DNA of 64,000 bases from Eutreptiella sp. 'Long Island Sound 2002' (GCA_964036045.1 OZ038379.1:188865885-188929884), one strand, 5' to 3'. Shown: positions 42,506 through 54,500, numbered from the stretch's first letter. The notes: generated from the sequence alone by a model not told the origin. Numbers and translations: made by a program.

Positions 42506-45500
42506 CAGGCATGATCCCCAAATTCCTGATCGACCATTACTTGATGTAGGGTCGCTTGTCTCCTCTCCCCTGGATCCGGCAGCGGATCCTTCTGTTGTAG
42601 TGGACGAGGTTGGTGTACAGTCCAAGCACAGGGCCCGTCAGTTTGTCACAAAGCTGTGGGTCTCTGATTGCAAGGGAAATTTCCATCTCGCCACTTGTTT
42701 GTGTGACAATGGATCAGAGGTAAATCTCCAATCCAATTCATTCTTACCCGACGACTGCGTGTTTGAGTCGCCTCATCCTGTTACCCTCGAGGGAGTTTCT
42801 GGACATTCTCTCGCAGGTGGGCAACGCGGTTGTTATATATCAACTCATTTGGTCGCTCAAGACCTTTGGGAAGAGCAAAATGTGGAAGAAGTTGTCCTTA
42901 AGGATGACTACTTCTATCGTGCCGACATAAAGTATGATCTTTATTTGGGCCATCCTTGGCTTCGCAAGAACAGGGTAGCGCCCGTAGGTCATCGTCGTTG
43001 TTTTTTGCTGGAGTCAGGTCCTTTGGAGCGTCCTGAATTTCGTTTTTTGCACGCAGGGTTTAAAAGTGCAGAAGAATTTTTGAAGCAAAAAGTGACACCA
43101 AAATTTGGTGAAGATGTCACCATTGCAGAGGTGAATGGGAGTGCCGATTACTCCCAAGAGTTAGAATGTCTTCGTAGGGACTCCCAGCCACGACGCCCTT
43201 CGCGCTGGCACTCTTCATCCTACAGAGTTGTCGACAAATGGCGCGATGCAATTTGTGAATACTTTCATGAACACCATTCCTTTTGGCCACAGTATGATGC
43301 CTTTGCTAACGGTATGAACAAGCGCTTTGACAAGCACTTTAGCGATGCTTGGACCCATAAATGGGACAAGAAGTTGTGGATTAATCCTCCGTTTCACTTA
43401 ATCCAGCAGGTCATCCACAAAATCAAGCAAGATAAAACCCAGGCAATTTTGGTTGTGCCCTTGTGGGACGACAAGCCTTGGTTTCAGGAATTACAAGACA
43501 TTTCTGTAGATTACATCGAACTTCCCAGGAAGATTAAGCTGTATGCCAGGGACGACACAGGTCCCCTGCCACAGCGGTCCTGGAGTTCGCTTGCATTCCT
43601 GGTGGATGGAAAGCTTTCTGACTCTAATTCTGCTGATTCTAGTACAGATTCCTGTGTTGGGTCTGAATCTGAGGTTGAGCGTGGTACTGACGATGAATCT
43701 ATTTTTTCTGATTTTTGTCCGTCAGATACCCAAGGTGATTCAACGTCCAATGGATCCGCCTCGTCTCCCTCTTCCCCAATACGGTCGACATCGAAAAGAA
43801 TCTTCAGTGCACGGGCGAGGAAAAATCTCCAATCGCGCCGCAAATTCAGAGTTTTTTATGAAAAACCCCCTGTGGAAGCTTTCATGGATCCTTTCGAGGA
43901 GCTGGATCACGAAGAGAATCTCTGGGATTTCGACACACGACCCACCTATCTTCAAGAGGCAGTTGATACGGACCTGTTTAGGGACATCCGTAAGAAGATT
44001 CTTCCTGTCAAAGCCGAAGAAGTCGCCAAAGTTTTTTCGACAGTAATTCCTGGCGATCAGGTGGACACTGAATTGTGTTCCAAGTCAAGAGAAAAGATTT
44101 TTGGGGAACGGAAGGACACAACCCTTTCAGGGAAGTTGATCAAAGATCCCCCTGTCCGTGGGCAGTTCGGTGAAGCCTTCATCGAGCTTCGTGAAGGGTA
44201 CAAGGCGAAGAAACAGCGCCCTTATGAGAACCATGGACATAAACATGAGATCCTCAGAAAAATCATCGAGAGAAATCTCAGGGAATTTGGTTGGCTTGAG
44301 GGTTGTATGACCAGCGAATGGTGTTGTTCACCCTTCACCGTCCCGAAGCCGCCGCCTGCAGACCAGAACACTATAGATGGTTGGCGAATGGTTGTTGATT
44401 TTCGCAATCTCAACGCCGAAACCAAGGCGGATTCACACCCCCTGCCCCTCATTGAGGAGGAAATCGCCAAGAGGGCAAGAGGTCGTTTGTTTTCTGTGCT
44501 GGATCTCCGTCACAGCTTTCACCAAATGCCGTTGAGGAAGGACAGCCGACCTCTCACCTGTATGTGCACGCCATGTGGCCCAGTCCAGTGGACCGTCATG
44601 CCCATGGGCCTGAAGAACGCCCCCTCATTTTTTCAAAGAATGATGGAGGATGTGCTGTTCACAACCCATCCTGAGCTTCGTGCCTTCGTGAGTGTGTACA
44701 TAGATGACATAATCATCGCGACGGAGGGGGAGGGACTGACCGAAGCCGAGCTGGTGGCCCTACATGAGAAGCAGCTGAACCAAGTTTTGGACATTCTTGA
44801 CGCCAATCAGCTGATTTGTGGGCCAAAGAAGGGAAAATTATTTTTAAAATCAGTCGAATTTTGTGGTTCTCTCCTAGAGAATGGCACCCGACGACCCAGT
44901 CCAGGGAAGCTCGTCGCTATTCAGAAGTGGAAGCGCCCTGAGACGATCACGGAGTTGAGAGGATTCCTGGGTTGTTGCAATTTTTACCACACTTTTGTGC
45001 CGAATTATGCCAAATTTGCTGCCCCCCTCACTGAATTATTGAAGGTAGGGAGAGATGCGGGCAAGGCAGGTTCAAAGGTTCGTGTCAAGTGGACTGACGA
45101 GTGCGAGGAGGCCTTCCATCACTTGAAGGCGGCCCTCTGCGAAGTCGCCACGTTGCATGTGCCCCAATTTGACCGACCCTTCTACATCAGAACCGACGCT
45201 TCTAGGTACGCGATCGGAGCTGTTCTCGAACAGGTTGATGAAGCCACCGGCGATCACTACCCTCTTGCATTTTGGTCTCGGAAGCTAGCCCCACGCCAAA
45301 TGCAATGGTCGCCGCGTGAGCAAGAGACTTACGCCATAATCTGTGCTTTAAAAAAGTACCAATCGTGGGTGGGCACCAATCGAGTCGAGGTCCTGACGGA
45401 TCATCGATCTCTGGAGTATTGGGCCACCGAACACATTGATACTGTCGCGAGCCCAGCTGGTCGACGGGCCAGATGGCACGAATTTCTCTCTCTGTTTGAC

Positions 45501-46112
45501 CTCCATGTGTCGTATTTGCCTGGAAAACACAACACGGTAGCGGATGCTCTGAGCCGATGGGCTTACCCCGCCTCAGAGGGGCTGCAAAGTACCAACATCC
45601 ATGGTACGGAGCAGGACCGCCATGTCATCATCGAATGGGATCAGGAAGAAAAGAAACTCATTCGACGTGCATGCATGCAATGCGCTGTTAAACAGCACGC
45701 ATTACCGTGCCATGACATCACGGCCATCACAGATCCGGCGCATGCTCATGAGATCTGCACCAAAACACTGAAAGTCGTGGAAAAAGTCACCGATCCCTCC
45801 TCAGGGAGTGTGAAACGGTTTGACTATACCCGACAAGTAAGTCGATTTCGGTTGATCCAGGGCATTAAGCGACGAGATCCGGCCAAAACTCCACCCCTGC
45901 CTAAAGATTCCCTGATCATCCGTGACTGGACGTCCGATTATCTGCAGGATCCCATGTTTAAAGAGGTCTTTGGAAATCTCAAATCTAAAGATGCTCACAA
46001 AAATGGGATTTTTCCTGAGTACTCGTTGGATGGGGGGAAGCTGTGGATGGAGGGTAAATTGTGTGTGCCAGACGCCCTAGCCCCCCGAGTGTTAAACTGG
46101 TGGCATAAATGG
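42471..46112 (+). pseudogene. pol: E pol, part 1: PR, MTase-like, RT, RNase H
   Basis: This is open in the gag frame from the TAG. Protease-like DNG is at 42705-42713. The methyltransferase-like domain is at 43281-43612, followed by an acidic Ser-rich linker. RT has VVDFRNLN, HQMPL and YIDD near 44698-44709. RNase H has RTDASRYAIGA and ends with the SRWAYPAS motif. The frame is broken by F within a Glu/Cys codon context just before the integrase zinc domain. Unlike G it has no stop between protease and RT. Confidence 0.88.
43281..43612 (+). other. Dam-like methyltransferase domain in E pol (NPPF intact)
   Basis: Motifs in order are WPQYDAFANG, a Trp-rich stretch, WINPPFHL (NPPF at 43383-43394), AILVVPLWDDKPWF, an IELPRKIKLY segment and SLAFLVDG. 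This is the best-preserved copy in the window, uninterrupted by stops. Confidence 0.58.
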
Positions 46113-46117
46113 GAGTG
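46113..46117. repeat. Target-site duplication of F, left copy
   Basis: GAGTG abuts the 5' LTR of F and is repeated at 56702-56706. G provides the empty site near 11766. Confidence 0.9.
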
Positions 46118-46371
46118 TGTAGCCGCCAGCATGCAGCGACGGAAGTCGCCTGAGCATTTCGTGTTATTTAGCGATGATCATGAGATTTAGCGCTGTGCAG
46201 TGCAGTTTCGATTGTGGAAGTTTCATTCCAAAATACAACGATTTTCTGTCACTGCATAGGTTCCTGTTATGTTCGAAATGGCTTTGGTGCTCGTCCACTG
46301 ATCTGTTTGGCTTTGGGTAAGCATTGGAGTAATTCTAGGACAAGACATCAAGGAGGACTTGGACTAGTACA
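46118..46371 (+). repeat. 5' LTR of F (254 bp)
   Basis: It runs from TGTAGCCGCC to GACTAGTACA and is identical to 56448-56701. Confidence 0.95.
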
Positions 46372-46379
46372 TGGTAGCA
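46372..46379 (+). promoter_or_regulatory. Short primer-binding site of F
   Basis: TGGTAGCA directly after the LTR matches the last eight bases complementary to initiator tRNA-Met. The match stops there, unlike the 12-base match of G, E and B. The following 115 bases to the gag ATG are a noncoding leader. Confidence 0.5.
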
Positions 46380-46494
46380 ATTTGGCAATACGGTTCGATC
46401 TCGAGCGCCTTAGATTTCGAGCATTGGTTGGGCATTTGATCACGAGTTCTAAAAAGAGGTAACTCCGTGACGTTTGTTTGGTACACCTTCCACT

Positions 46495-49434
46495 ATGGAT
46501 CCTTCCAACTCGTCTCACTTACTCCTTGAGGGTCCGGTTGATCACTCGAGGCAATTGGAGTATGGTTCTCAACAAGAAGAGGATCATATGGAGACGAGTT
46601 TTGGCGATCGCCGTATTCGACGCCTTCGTTGGGAGGACGCCGAGGGACGGAGATATGAAGCCATGGAAGCCGAAATCCGTGAAGGTATACATCCCCAACG
46701 CTTTGAAGTGTTGGGAGATGTAGTTCAAAATATCATTCAATTCCTCCATGAACAACGGCTTAACATTGACGTCATGCATAGTGATGTAGATCAACGCATA
46801 TCACGAATTGTGCATGTGGGTGATTCCCTTCTTGCTCGTGTCGGTGATGTTGATGGAGACATAAATGAGGTCAAAAAGACATTATCCAACATGGAACAAC
46901 AATATGGGAAAAATAATCATACAATGTCGTCGGAAATGGAGTCGTTGAATGCTCGTGTTCGGTGGCTTTATCGCCAAGTATCTTCGTTAGTTGGGCGACA
47001 TGAAGCATCTCCATCGAAAAATCCTTATGTTCCTTTGATTCAACAAATTCAAACGGACATATCGACGCTCAAATTACGGCGTAACGCACTCTCGGTGGAG
47101 GATATTAAAGTGCAATTGGGTCCATGGGTTCGTGAGATCATCACCAAGGCGTTGGAACCATTTGGGGTCGAGATGCGCAATGAAGTTCGTGGTCATCGGA
47201 AAAATTTGAATGGAGACATTAGTGTTGCCGTTGGGGATTGCGAATCTCAATTGAACAAGCGCATTGACTCCATCCAGAGTTCCATTCAAACGCTTGTTCG
47301 TGACGGACGCATTGGCACTCTTGGGGAACGTGTTGACGAGATTGAGCGAGTCGTGGAGAAGTTGAACGCGAGCAACGAGTCGATTAAAAACCTTGAGCAG
47401 CGTTTGAATGAGTCCTTTGTGCCATTTGGTGATTTTGATAAACACTCTAAGAGTGTTTTGAACCAACTTGTGGAAATGAAAGCGGAGTTGGATCATGGCA
47501 TGAGCGTTTATGGTCGGCGTGATCCGACATCGCTTGACGCTATGGTCAAACATGAATTTTCTTTGCATAAGAATTCTTTGATGGCGGAGGTACGAGAGTC
47601 ATCCGCACAATATATTTCACAGCTTGAGGAAAGGGTCATGACTAGGATGGAGGATGAGGTTCGACGGTTGATGATTCATGAACAATTGTCTTCAACGGAT
47701 GGTTCTTTGAAAACTAGAACAACGGTCTCGCCGGTGGATGATGATCGTTTGACTAAGTTGGAAGGTGATATCGAAGAGGTGCAACAAATGTTGCAATCGG
47801 CTCAAATTGAATTATTAGAGTTCCGACAATTAGTCGATGGTTTTGGGTCTCATGAGGTGCATGAGTCCCATGATTCACATGGACAATTGTCCCTTCCTTC
47901 ACATTGGCCTTCGTCCACAGAATCGGGCGCTGGACCGAAGGAAGTAAAGAAGGAATTCATTAATCAACCGAGTCACGAGGTGAAACAAGGGTCCGACACG
48001 GAGAAGGTAAGCCGATTCGGTGACTTCGTTCATCGCATTGGTATGCCTCCTTCTTTTGAGTCGGGCGCCATGAAAGCGTCTGATTTTGTATCAAATAGTT
48101 CCCGCCCTGAAGGGTCACGCAATGTGTTCGGGGGTAAATTCTCTCCCGGGCCACTGGCACAACGACCTAAAAGGGAAGGGGCCGGGTTGATTGGTGAGAA
48201 ACAAGTTCGTTTTCATGATTTGCACCGATTTTTTTCAGTGCACCCCGAGGCACAGCCGGAGAATGAGGACAACCCCACCAGTACAGGAACCGAAGCCCAC
48301 ATAAGGGGATTGTTCTCAAGTGATCGGGGGGATATGGATAACGACTTTGGGTTGCTGGATCGAGACACTAAGAAAGACATTCAACGTTTTATTAAGAGAC
48401 CTACGTTTGATGGAGATTACGCTACGTTTTTTCATTTTGAACGACACTGGGACTATTGGTTGAAATATTGGTCGGCCTCCCTTACCCCCGAACTCCGCAC
48501 ACTCGCGCTCCTCTCGGCCTTGCCGAGTGAGGACGCGGCGGCTTTTTGGGATTGTGTCACGGAATTGGGGTGGGGGTATGACCATATTTGGGCAATGCTC
48601 AAGGAAGAGGCTGCCGAGTTGCAAAATCCTCATGTCCTTGAGCAAGAATGGAAAGATACTACCCCACCCAATCGACTCCCCATGCCATATAGGAGATGGT
48701 TTTTGAAGTTTCAGGTTCTGTTTAATCGTGTTGGTACGATTTCTGCCCAAACGGCCAAGAAGACCTATATGGATGCACTGGCCAGGGCTAAATGCTTTCA
48801 GAAAGAGGTGAGTGAGTTGTTGGAGGTGGAAGCCATGTATGGTGAGTCCACCTTTCAGGAAGCACATTCATTCATTCTCCGTAAATTAGTGTTGCGTAGG
48901 CGTGCGGAGGTATTGGCTAAGCGATATGGGTCTGGCGTTGGGACAGAAAACATCGATGATGAAGCTATTGGGAACCTCAGGGGTCGGAGACCAGCGAACA
49001 ATGATGATCGTGGGAGTGGGAAAGGACGACCGCGACAGCAAGGTGGTAAGGGACGCTCGCAATCCGAACCCCCCAAATGCACCACGTGTGGTAAGGCGCA
49101 CAACGGATCGTGTTGGATAGTGGATAAAACACATTGGCCAAAAAGTTGGAAGGAACAAAAACAAGTTCCACACAAGACGATTATGCAGCGTTTAAAGGAC
49201 CAAAAGTGCATTTGGTGTGGTGGGGATCACCTGGGTGTGAAATGTGAGCAGAATCCCTTCCGTAAGGACACGGCGCGGGGTAAACAGGAGAAGAATACAC
49301 CCGAGGCCAAGAAGGGGCCATACCCCCCGTGTAAGCACTGTGGCAAGACTAATCATACCGAGGCGTCTTGCTTTACTGCGCATCCAGAGTTGAGGCAGCA
49401 ATGGCGAAAGTCTAAAGATAAGAAAAGCCCGTAA
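46495..49434 (+). CDS. gag: Gag of F (979 aa)
   Basis: This structural protein starts at ATG 46495, outside the LTR; the frame is open slightly further upstream, without another ATG. About residues 60-460 are rich in heptad-like Leu/Ile/Val and charged residues, probably long coiled coils (for example DEIERVVEKLNASNESIKNL). A gag core follows at about 640-820 (FDGDYATFFHFERHWDYWL). Three zinc knuckles lie near the C-terminus: CTTCGKAHNGSC, CIWCGGDHLGVKC and the canonical CKHCGKTNHTEASC. It ends at TAA 49432-49434, and the same frame is open beyond. Confidence 0.88.
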   Translation: MDPSNSSHLLLEGPVDHSRQLEYGSQQEEDHMETSFGDRRIRRLRWEDAEGRRYEAMEAEIREGIHPQRFEVLGDVVQNIIQFLHEQRLNIDVMHSDVDQRISRIVHVGDSLLARVGDVDGDINEVKKTLSNMEQQYGKNNHTMSSEMESLNARVRWLYRQVSSLVGRHEASPSKNPYVPLIQQIQTDISTLKLRRNALSVEDIKVQLGPWVREIITKALEPFGVEMRNEVRGHRKNLNGDISVAVGDCESQLNKRIDSIQSSIQTLVRDGRIGTLGERVDEIERVVEKLNASNESIKNLEQRLNESFVPFGDFDKHSKSVLNQLVEMKAELDHGMSVYGRRDPTSLDAMVKHEFSLHKNSLMAEVRESSAQYISQLEERVMTRMEDEVRRLMIHEQLSSTDGSLKTRTTVSPVDDDRLTKLEGDIEEVQQMLQSAQIELLEFRQLVDGFGSHEVHESHDSHGQLSLPSHWPSSTESGAGPKEVKKEFINQPSHEVKQGSDTEKVSRFGDFVHRIGMPPSFESGAMKASDFVSNSSRPEGSRNVFGGKFSPGPLAQRPKREGAGLIGEKQVRFHDLHRFFSVHPEAQPENEDNPTSTGTEAHIRGLFSSDRGDMDNDFGLLDRDTKKDIQRFIKRPTFDGDYATFFHFERHWDYWLKYWSASLTPELRTLALLSALPSEDAAAFWDCVTELGWGYDHIWAMLKEEAAELQNPHVLEQEWKDTTPPNRLPMPYRRWFLKFQVLFNRVGTISAQTAKKTYMDALARAKCFQKEVSELLEVEAMYGESTFQEAHSFILRKLVLRRRAEVLAKRYGSGVGTENIDDEAIGNLRGRRPANNDDRGSGKGRPRQQGGKGRSQSEPPKCTTCGKAHNGSCWIVDKTHWPKSWKEQKQVPHKTIMQRLKDQKCIWCGGDHLGVKCEQNPFRKDTARGKQEKNTPEAKKGPYPPCKHCGKTNHTEASCFTAHPELRQQWRKSKDKKSP

Positions 49435-49465
49435 GGGGGTGGAGATCATGGGGCAATCTCTGCTA
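49432..49465 (+). promoter_or_regulatory. Gag-pol stop of F, candidate readthrough site
   Basis: The gag TAA is followed in the same frame by GGG GGT and open codons into protease, with no in-frame ATG before the protease. A weak hairpin GGAGAT/ATCTCT starts within 10 bases. UAA is less often suppressed than UAG, so this is less certain than in G, E and B. Confidence 0.4.
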
Positions 49466-50238
49466 AATGTAAGTCCCTGCTTGAGGCTCAGTTCCCGGGT
49501 GATTTGGCGCAGCAGTCACAAATTAAATTGGTTGACTGCAGGGAGGGCATCCTGAGATTGCGCCGCCGTTTTGGGAGACGGGTAAAATCAAGGGAACGAC
49601 GTGAGCTGTGGATAGAAGTGGACGTGGACTTTGGTGAATATGGCGTTAAACGCATACGTGCATTAATTGACACGGGTTGTGAGGTATTTGCTGTAGGGAA
49701 GCGCAGTGCTTTCCCTGAGGGTTCACTGAGACCAGCCAGGAGGCCTCTTGCCCTCAGTGCTGTGGGGTCACAACCGGTGCCAGGCGGGACTGAGGGCGCG
49801 CAAGTGAATATTTCTTTGCCTGTGTGTCATTATCTGGGTCCTCTGCAGTGTGTGTGCATGGATGCGTGGATTTACTCAGCGGACGTTACCCCTGAGTTGA
49901 TCCTGGGTTATCCCTTTTTAGTGGCGTATGGGCTCACTGTGGACACAGTGAAACACTGTGTTCTGCCGATGGAGTGTATTGACGTGCAGCCCTCAAGAAT
50001 GATATGCCAGAGGGTGCAGTGTGTCAATGGGTCTGTTGCCTCCATTCAGGTACGGAAGGTGGAACGCGAGTCGAAGGAACAATTCAGTGACCGGTCGCGT
50101 GGACACCAGTCCGACCAAGGTCTCTGTTTACATACTTCGGCACAGGATACCCCCCCCCATGGGGAGGGCAGGGGTCAGCCGGTCTGCGAAACTCAGATCG
50201 CTGGACAGTCTGACCAGAGTGCTGTGGGCGACCTACAG

Positions 50239-50652
50239 GTGCAAGTTCAGATGCTCACGAAGCATGGGCAAATACCCACGCATGGATCAGCAGGGGCAGC
50301 GGGTTTCGATGTGTATGCAGCACATCCTTCAGAAATTCGGCCTGGCTGTCGGCGTGTGGTGCAGCTGGATATCGCATTGTCGATACCAGCAGGGTTCTAT
50401 GCTCAGCTGCAGCCCAGGTCGGGCCTTGCTAAGAATAAGTGTATTGACGTCGCGGCTGGCGTCATTGATTCTGATTTCCGAGGGAACATTGGTGTTCTTT
50501 TGGTGAATAACGGTACCGAGAAATATATGGTCTCAGTGGGAGACCGCATTGCGCAACTTCTTTTTAAACCTGTAGCCCAACCTGAACTACAGGAGGTTGC
50601 TAAATTACCTCCGTCAGGCCGAGGGGCTGCAGGGTTTGGGAGCACCGGCGTT
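50239..50652 (+). other. dut: dUTPase domain in F pol
   Basis: All five motifs of trimeric dUTPases are present in order: AAGFDVYAA, PRSGLA, GVIDSDFRGNIGV, GDRIAQLLF and RGAAGFGSTG. These include the Asp and Tyr positions of the dUTP pocket (with Phe/Asp in motif III). The enzyme hydrolyses dUTP to dUMP and would limit uracil incorporation during reverse transcription. It lies about residues 246-383 after protease. Betaretroviruses place dUTPase next to protease; non-primate lentiviruses place it between RT and IN. Confidence 0.93.
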
Positions 50653-51214
50653 GAGCAGGTGCAAAGGGGCGTGGGATGCTCGGCGAACCAAGTGGCGGCG
50701 CACAGTGCGTGCACGTGCTGTCACAAAGGGGAAAATGAGCAGGCCTCGCGTCCTATATGCATGATACGTGTATGTCATGGCATGACACATGATCAAGTGC
50801 GTTCACACGAAATATTGACGGACTCAGAAGAGCTGGAGATTGGGGAGGTGCAATTGCCTGCTTGTAACTGCAGGGTGCCTCCCGCCAGTTCAGACGAGAG
50901 AACCGTCCGAGGAGTCCAACAGAAGTCAGGATTTCAGGTACCACCCGATTGCTTTGCAGGAGGTTGGGGACTCACAAGGGGGTGGGGTGACCAGAACTCG
51001 GAGACCGTCGCGCCCGAGGACACGCCGGCCGGGTGTCCAAATGCTCAGGTGTCGAAGCTTTCACGGGTTCCTGCAGCCCCTACCACGGCAAGCGAACGAC
51101 TGCAAATCAGGCGCTCAGCGCATAGGAAGAAAGTTGACAATCGCTTGTCGCTCCTACCCTCAGCACGGCGTCAGTTTATACAGTGGGCACACAGGACGAA
51201 TGGTGAGGATCCAC

Positions 51215-51515
51215 AGGTGGTGACAGATTTTTTTGACGTGTTTGCACAGAATGGAGATCGTGCCATGAGTCAGCCATGGACTGGCAAATGTTTATTTTTG
51301 CACCCGCGGCCTGAAGAGCTAAAGGACACGGTAGAAAAGATACTGCTGGATGGAGCCAAGGGTATTCTTGTGCTCCCCGTGTGGAAAAACATGCCACACT
51401 TTTGGAGTGTTGGCGAGGTGGCCATTGACTGGTGGGATTGCCCCCCAGAGATGCCTATATATCAGGGGGCTAAGCCACGATGGGCGACCCGTGTCGTCTT
51501 GTTTGATGCGTTGGC
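51215..51515 (+). other. Degenerate Dam-like domain in F pol
   Basis: Motifs are DFFDVFAQNGD, QPWTGKCLFLHPRP (HPRP replacing NPPF), AKGILVLPVWKNMPHFW and a final RVVLFDAL. It is the most diverged of the set but has the same order and position. Confidence 0.45.
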
Positions 51516-54500
51516 TGCCCTGGACATGGATGCAGGGATGGACAGATGGGCGGGAGTCCAGGAGGATGAGTTCTCAGGTGATCCAGAGAGCGTGGACCCC
51601 CCCCCCCCCTGCCACATGACCCCTACCACGCCCCCACCTGAGGAACTGCAGGGCCCTGATGAACCAGGTGTCCAATCTGTAAATACACAGTCTGCAGAGG
51701 GGCACTCCCTTGACGAGTCTGGGAGGGGAGTAGCGCCTGGGGAACGACAGCAATGTAGGCAAATGAAACGACGCTTGTCCCGTCAGTCAGGTAAGGGACA
51801 CGGCAAAACTGCTGGTGTGTGCTCCCCCTCTTGCAGTGACATCGACTGCAGTGGAGAGCAAGCGATTACATCCGAAGCGCCGTCTGAATCTGAAAACCAA
51901 GGTGTGCAACAGTCCATACAGGGTCCTGTGGGTACAGCAGAGCCCGAAGTAATCGCTGGTCTACAACAGTGTCAGGAGGCTGCAGCCTCATGTGCTGATT
52001 TGAGACACCTGCCCCGCAGGATGCGGCGCAGATTGCTTACCAGGACAGAGCGTGATCGCCTGGCCCAGTTTAATACTGATGCTGTGTCCAGTTCTGATGA
52101 AGGCCCTGAGACAGGTTCGCCAGGGCGTACAAAAAAATGCCGAAAGGTCAGGTCAGTGATCCTGCAGGATAAGCCACCAGGGCAGTTGCGAACCGGCATC
52201 CATGGACGGTCTATTCGCTCTGTGATTGAGGCGGACATGACCGATCCCAATTGTTCAGGTTACAGGGAGGCTTTGGAAAAGGAGTTTGAGGACGTCCTGA
52301 AATTCAAGTCCCTTACTCCTGAGGATATCGAAAATAAGATACGTGGTCCTCATACGGAGGCCACTATAACACTGAAACAGGGTGCTGAGCCCAAATCAGT
52401 GCAGCCATTCCGGTGCCTGGGGGTACGAGCAGCTGCCTTTAAGGCACTGCTTGATAAATTTTCTGATCGGGGGATGATCAAAGCAGCGGAAGGTAATCCT
52501 CTGTGGATTGCCAGAGCCTTTGTGGTTCCTAAGCCGGGGGGAAAATGGAGGCTCGTGATAGATTACAGGCACCTGAATGACAACATAGAAAATATTACAT
52601 ATCCGATCCCAATAATAGAGGATCGCATAGTGGAGGAGGGGAAGAATGCCCTGTGGAGCATTTTCGATTTAGAAGATGGGTTCCACCAGATGCCACTGTC
52701 GCCAGACAGGACGCATCTGACAAGTTTTACGACGCCCTGGGGGGTGTTTGAATGGCAGGTTTTGCCAATGGGCTTAAAAACTTCCCCCTCCCAATATCAG
52801 AGAATGGTTTCCTATTGTTTGGATTCCATTAAACTGAAGCCCTACATCGATGATGTTTTAAAGGGCACACCCCCAAATATTGATACAGGACAAGTGGATG
52901 ATACAGTATATAAACAACATGATATACAGTTACGGGAGGTCTTCACACTGTTTAGAAAATACAAACTGACAGTGAAGAAGACCAAGATGCACCTTTTTGT
53001 CCGAAAGGTCAAATTCTGCGGGCATATTTTGTGTAATGGACAGAGAATGTCCAGCCCTGAAAAACGGGCAGCCATTGAGAAATGGCGATGGGAGGACATA
53101 CGGACTCCCAAACACTTGAAAAGTTTTTTGGGTTTAACCCAATGGTACGCAATTTATATGCGTAATTACGCAAAATATGCCGGGATTTTGTCTGAGGCCC
53201 TGCGGAAATTACCAGAACCGACCGCAAAGGATAAGGGACGCTCCTCACAGCGACATAAGATTGTTTGGACAAGGGAGATGAAGCGTGCTTTCTCCCAAAT
53301 CAAACGTGGCATGAGTGAGGATGTGATCCTAGATATTGCGGATGTCAACAAAAAATTTATTATAAGGGTTGATGCGAGTGACTATGCGGTAGGAGCAGTT
53401 TTGGAGCAGTATGACTCCAAAAATCAGCTCAGGCCCGTAGCATTCTATTCCAGAAAGTTGGCAGGGGATCAAGGTGATGGTACCGCGCGGGGACAAAGGG
53501 GTTGGAGTACGCGAGAAAAGGAGATGTATGGCATCATCTCCACCTTGCATAAGCATCAGTCATGGATAGGGATGGGAACTGAGGTAGAAATTCTGACTGA
53601 CCATCGTACGCTGGAGAAGTGTACCACGACGATTTGTTGACGGTCAGTGGTCCACTTGGCCGTCGCGGTCGTTGGCATGAGTTTCTATCGAGATATCCCC
53701 TAGTGGAGGTGAGGTACACTCCGGGTGCGGGGCACATTGTTCCTGACGTGCTCTCCCGTTGGGCGTACCCTGCCAACACTGCGGCCCCTGATAGTAGCCT
53801 ACATGGGTCAGAAAATGATGCGGCTGCATGGGAAAGGACTGAGGTGGAGGTCAGGGAGCAAGAAAATCAGGCCTTGCGTGAGCATCCACTTTTCGCTGAT
53901 TGTATGCAAGAGTTGGAGCGGGGCTCCAAATCACTGCACCTCCTCTCACAGAATGACGGACGTCAGAAGTGGGTTATCACAAATCGAAGGGAACGTCTTT
54001 TGGAGGACAGTGCGAGGTTATTGCGTCAGGTACGCAGTGAACAGGTGGTGCCTCAGGTTCAGGATCAGGACGTCTCGACAGAGCTCAGGGAAGCTACAAT
54101 GAGACATCAGATGGATACCCGCTTGCGGTCGTTGTTCAGTGACAGTCAATCACCCCTGCAGAGCTCCAGTGGGGATTCTGTGAATCACGAGAAGCGCGTT
54201 GAGCGCATCATCCATAATTTATGTTGTGCTGAGAGTGGGCTGGACCCGTTTCAGCTTGCAGTGCTGACTCAGGAGCCACTCACTAAATGTTTGTTTGGCA
54301 AGTGGGACAACGAATACCAGAGTGACCGCAATTTTTCCACCATTTTTGACAAATTGTCACAGGGTCAGGCCGTTGAAGGTTTTTCGCTTTTTCAGGGGAA
54401 GCTGCGACACCATGGCAAAATCGTGGTTCCGTTTTCATTAACGGATAAGGTTCTGACTGCCATGCATCAGTATGTCCATCCAGGTAGGGACAAACTGATA

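Noticed and set aside
53611-53630. Programmed frameshift in F pol
   Set aside because: It falls inside the RNase H fold, has no slippery sequence, and the other families are open at this point.
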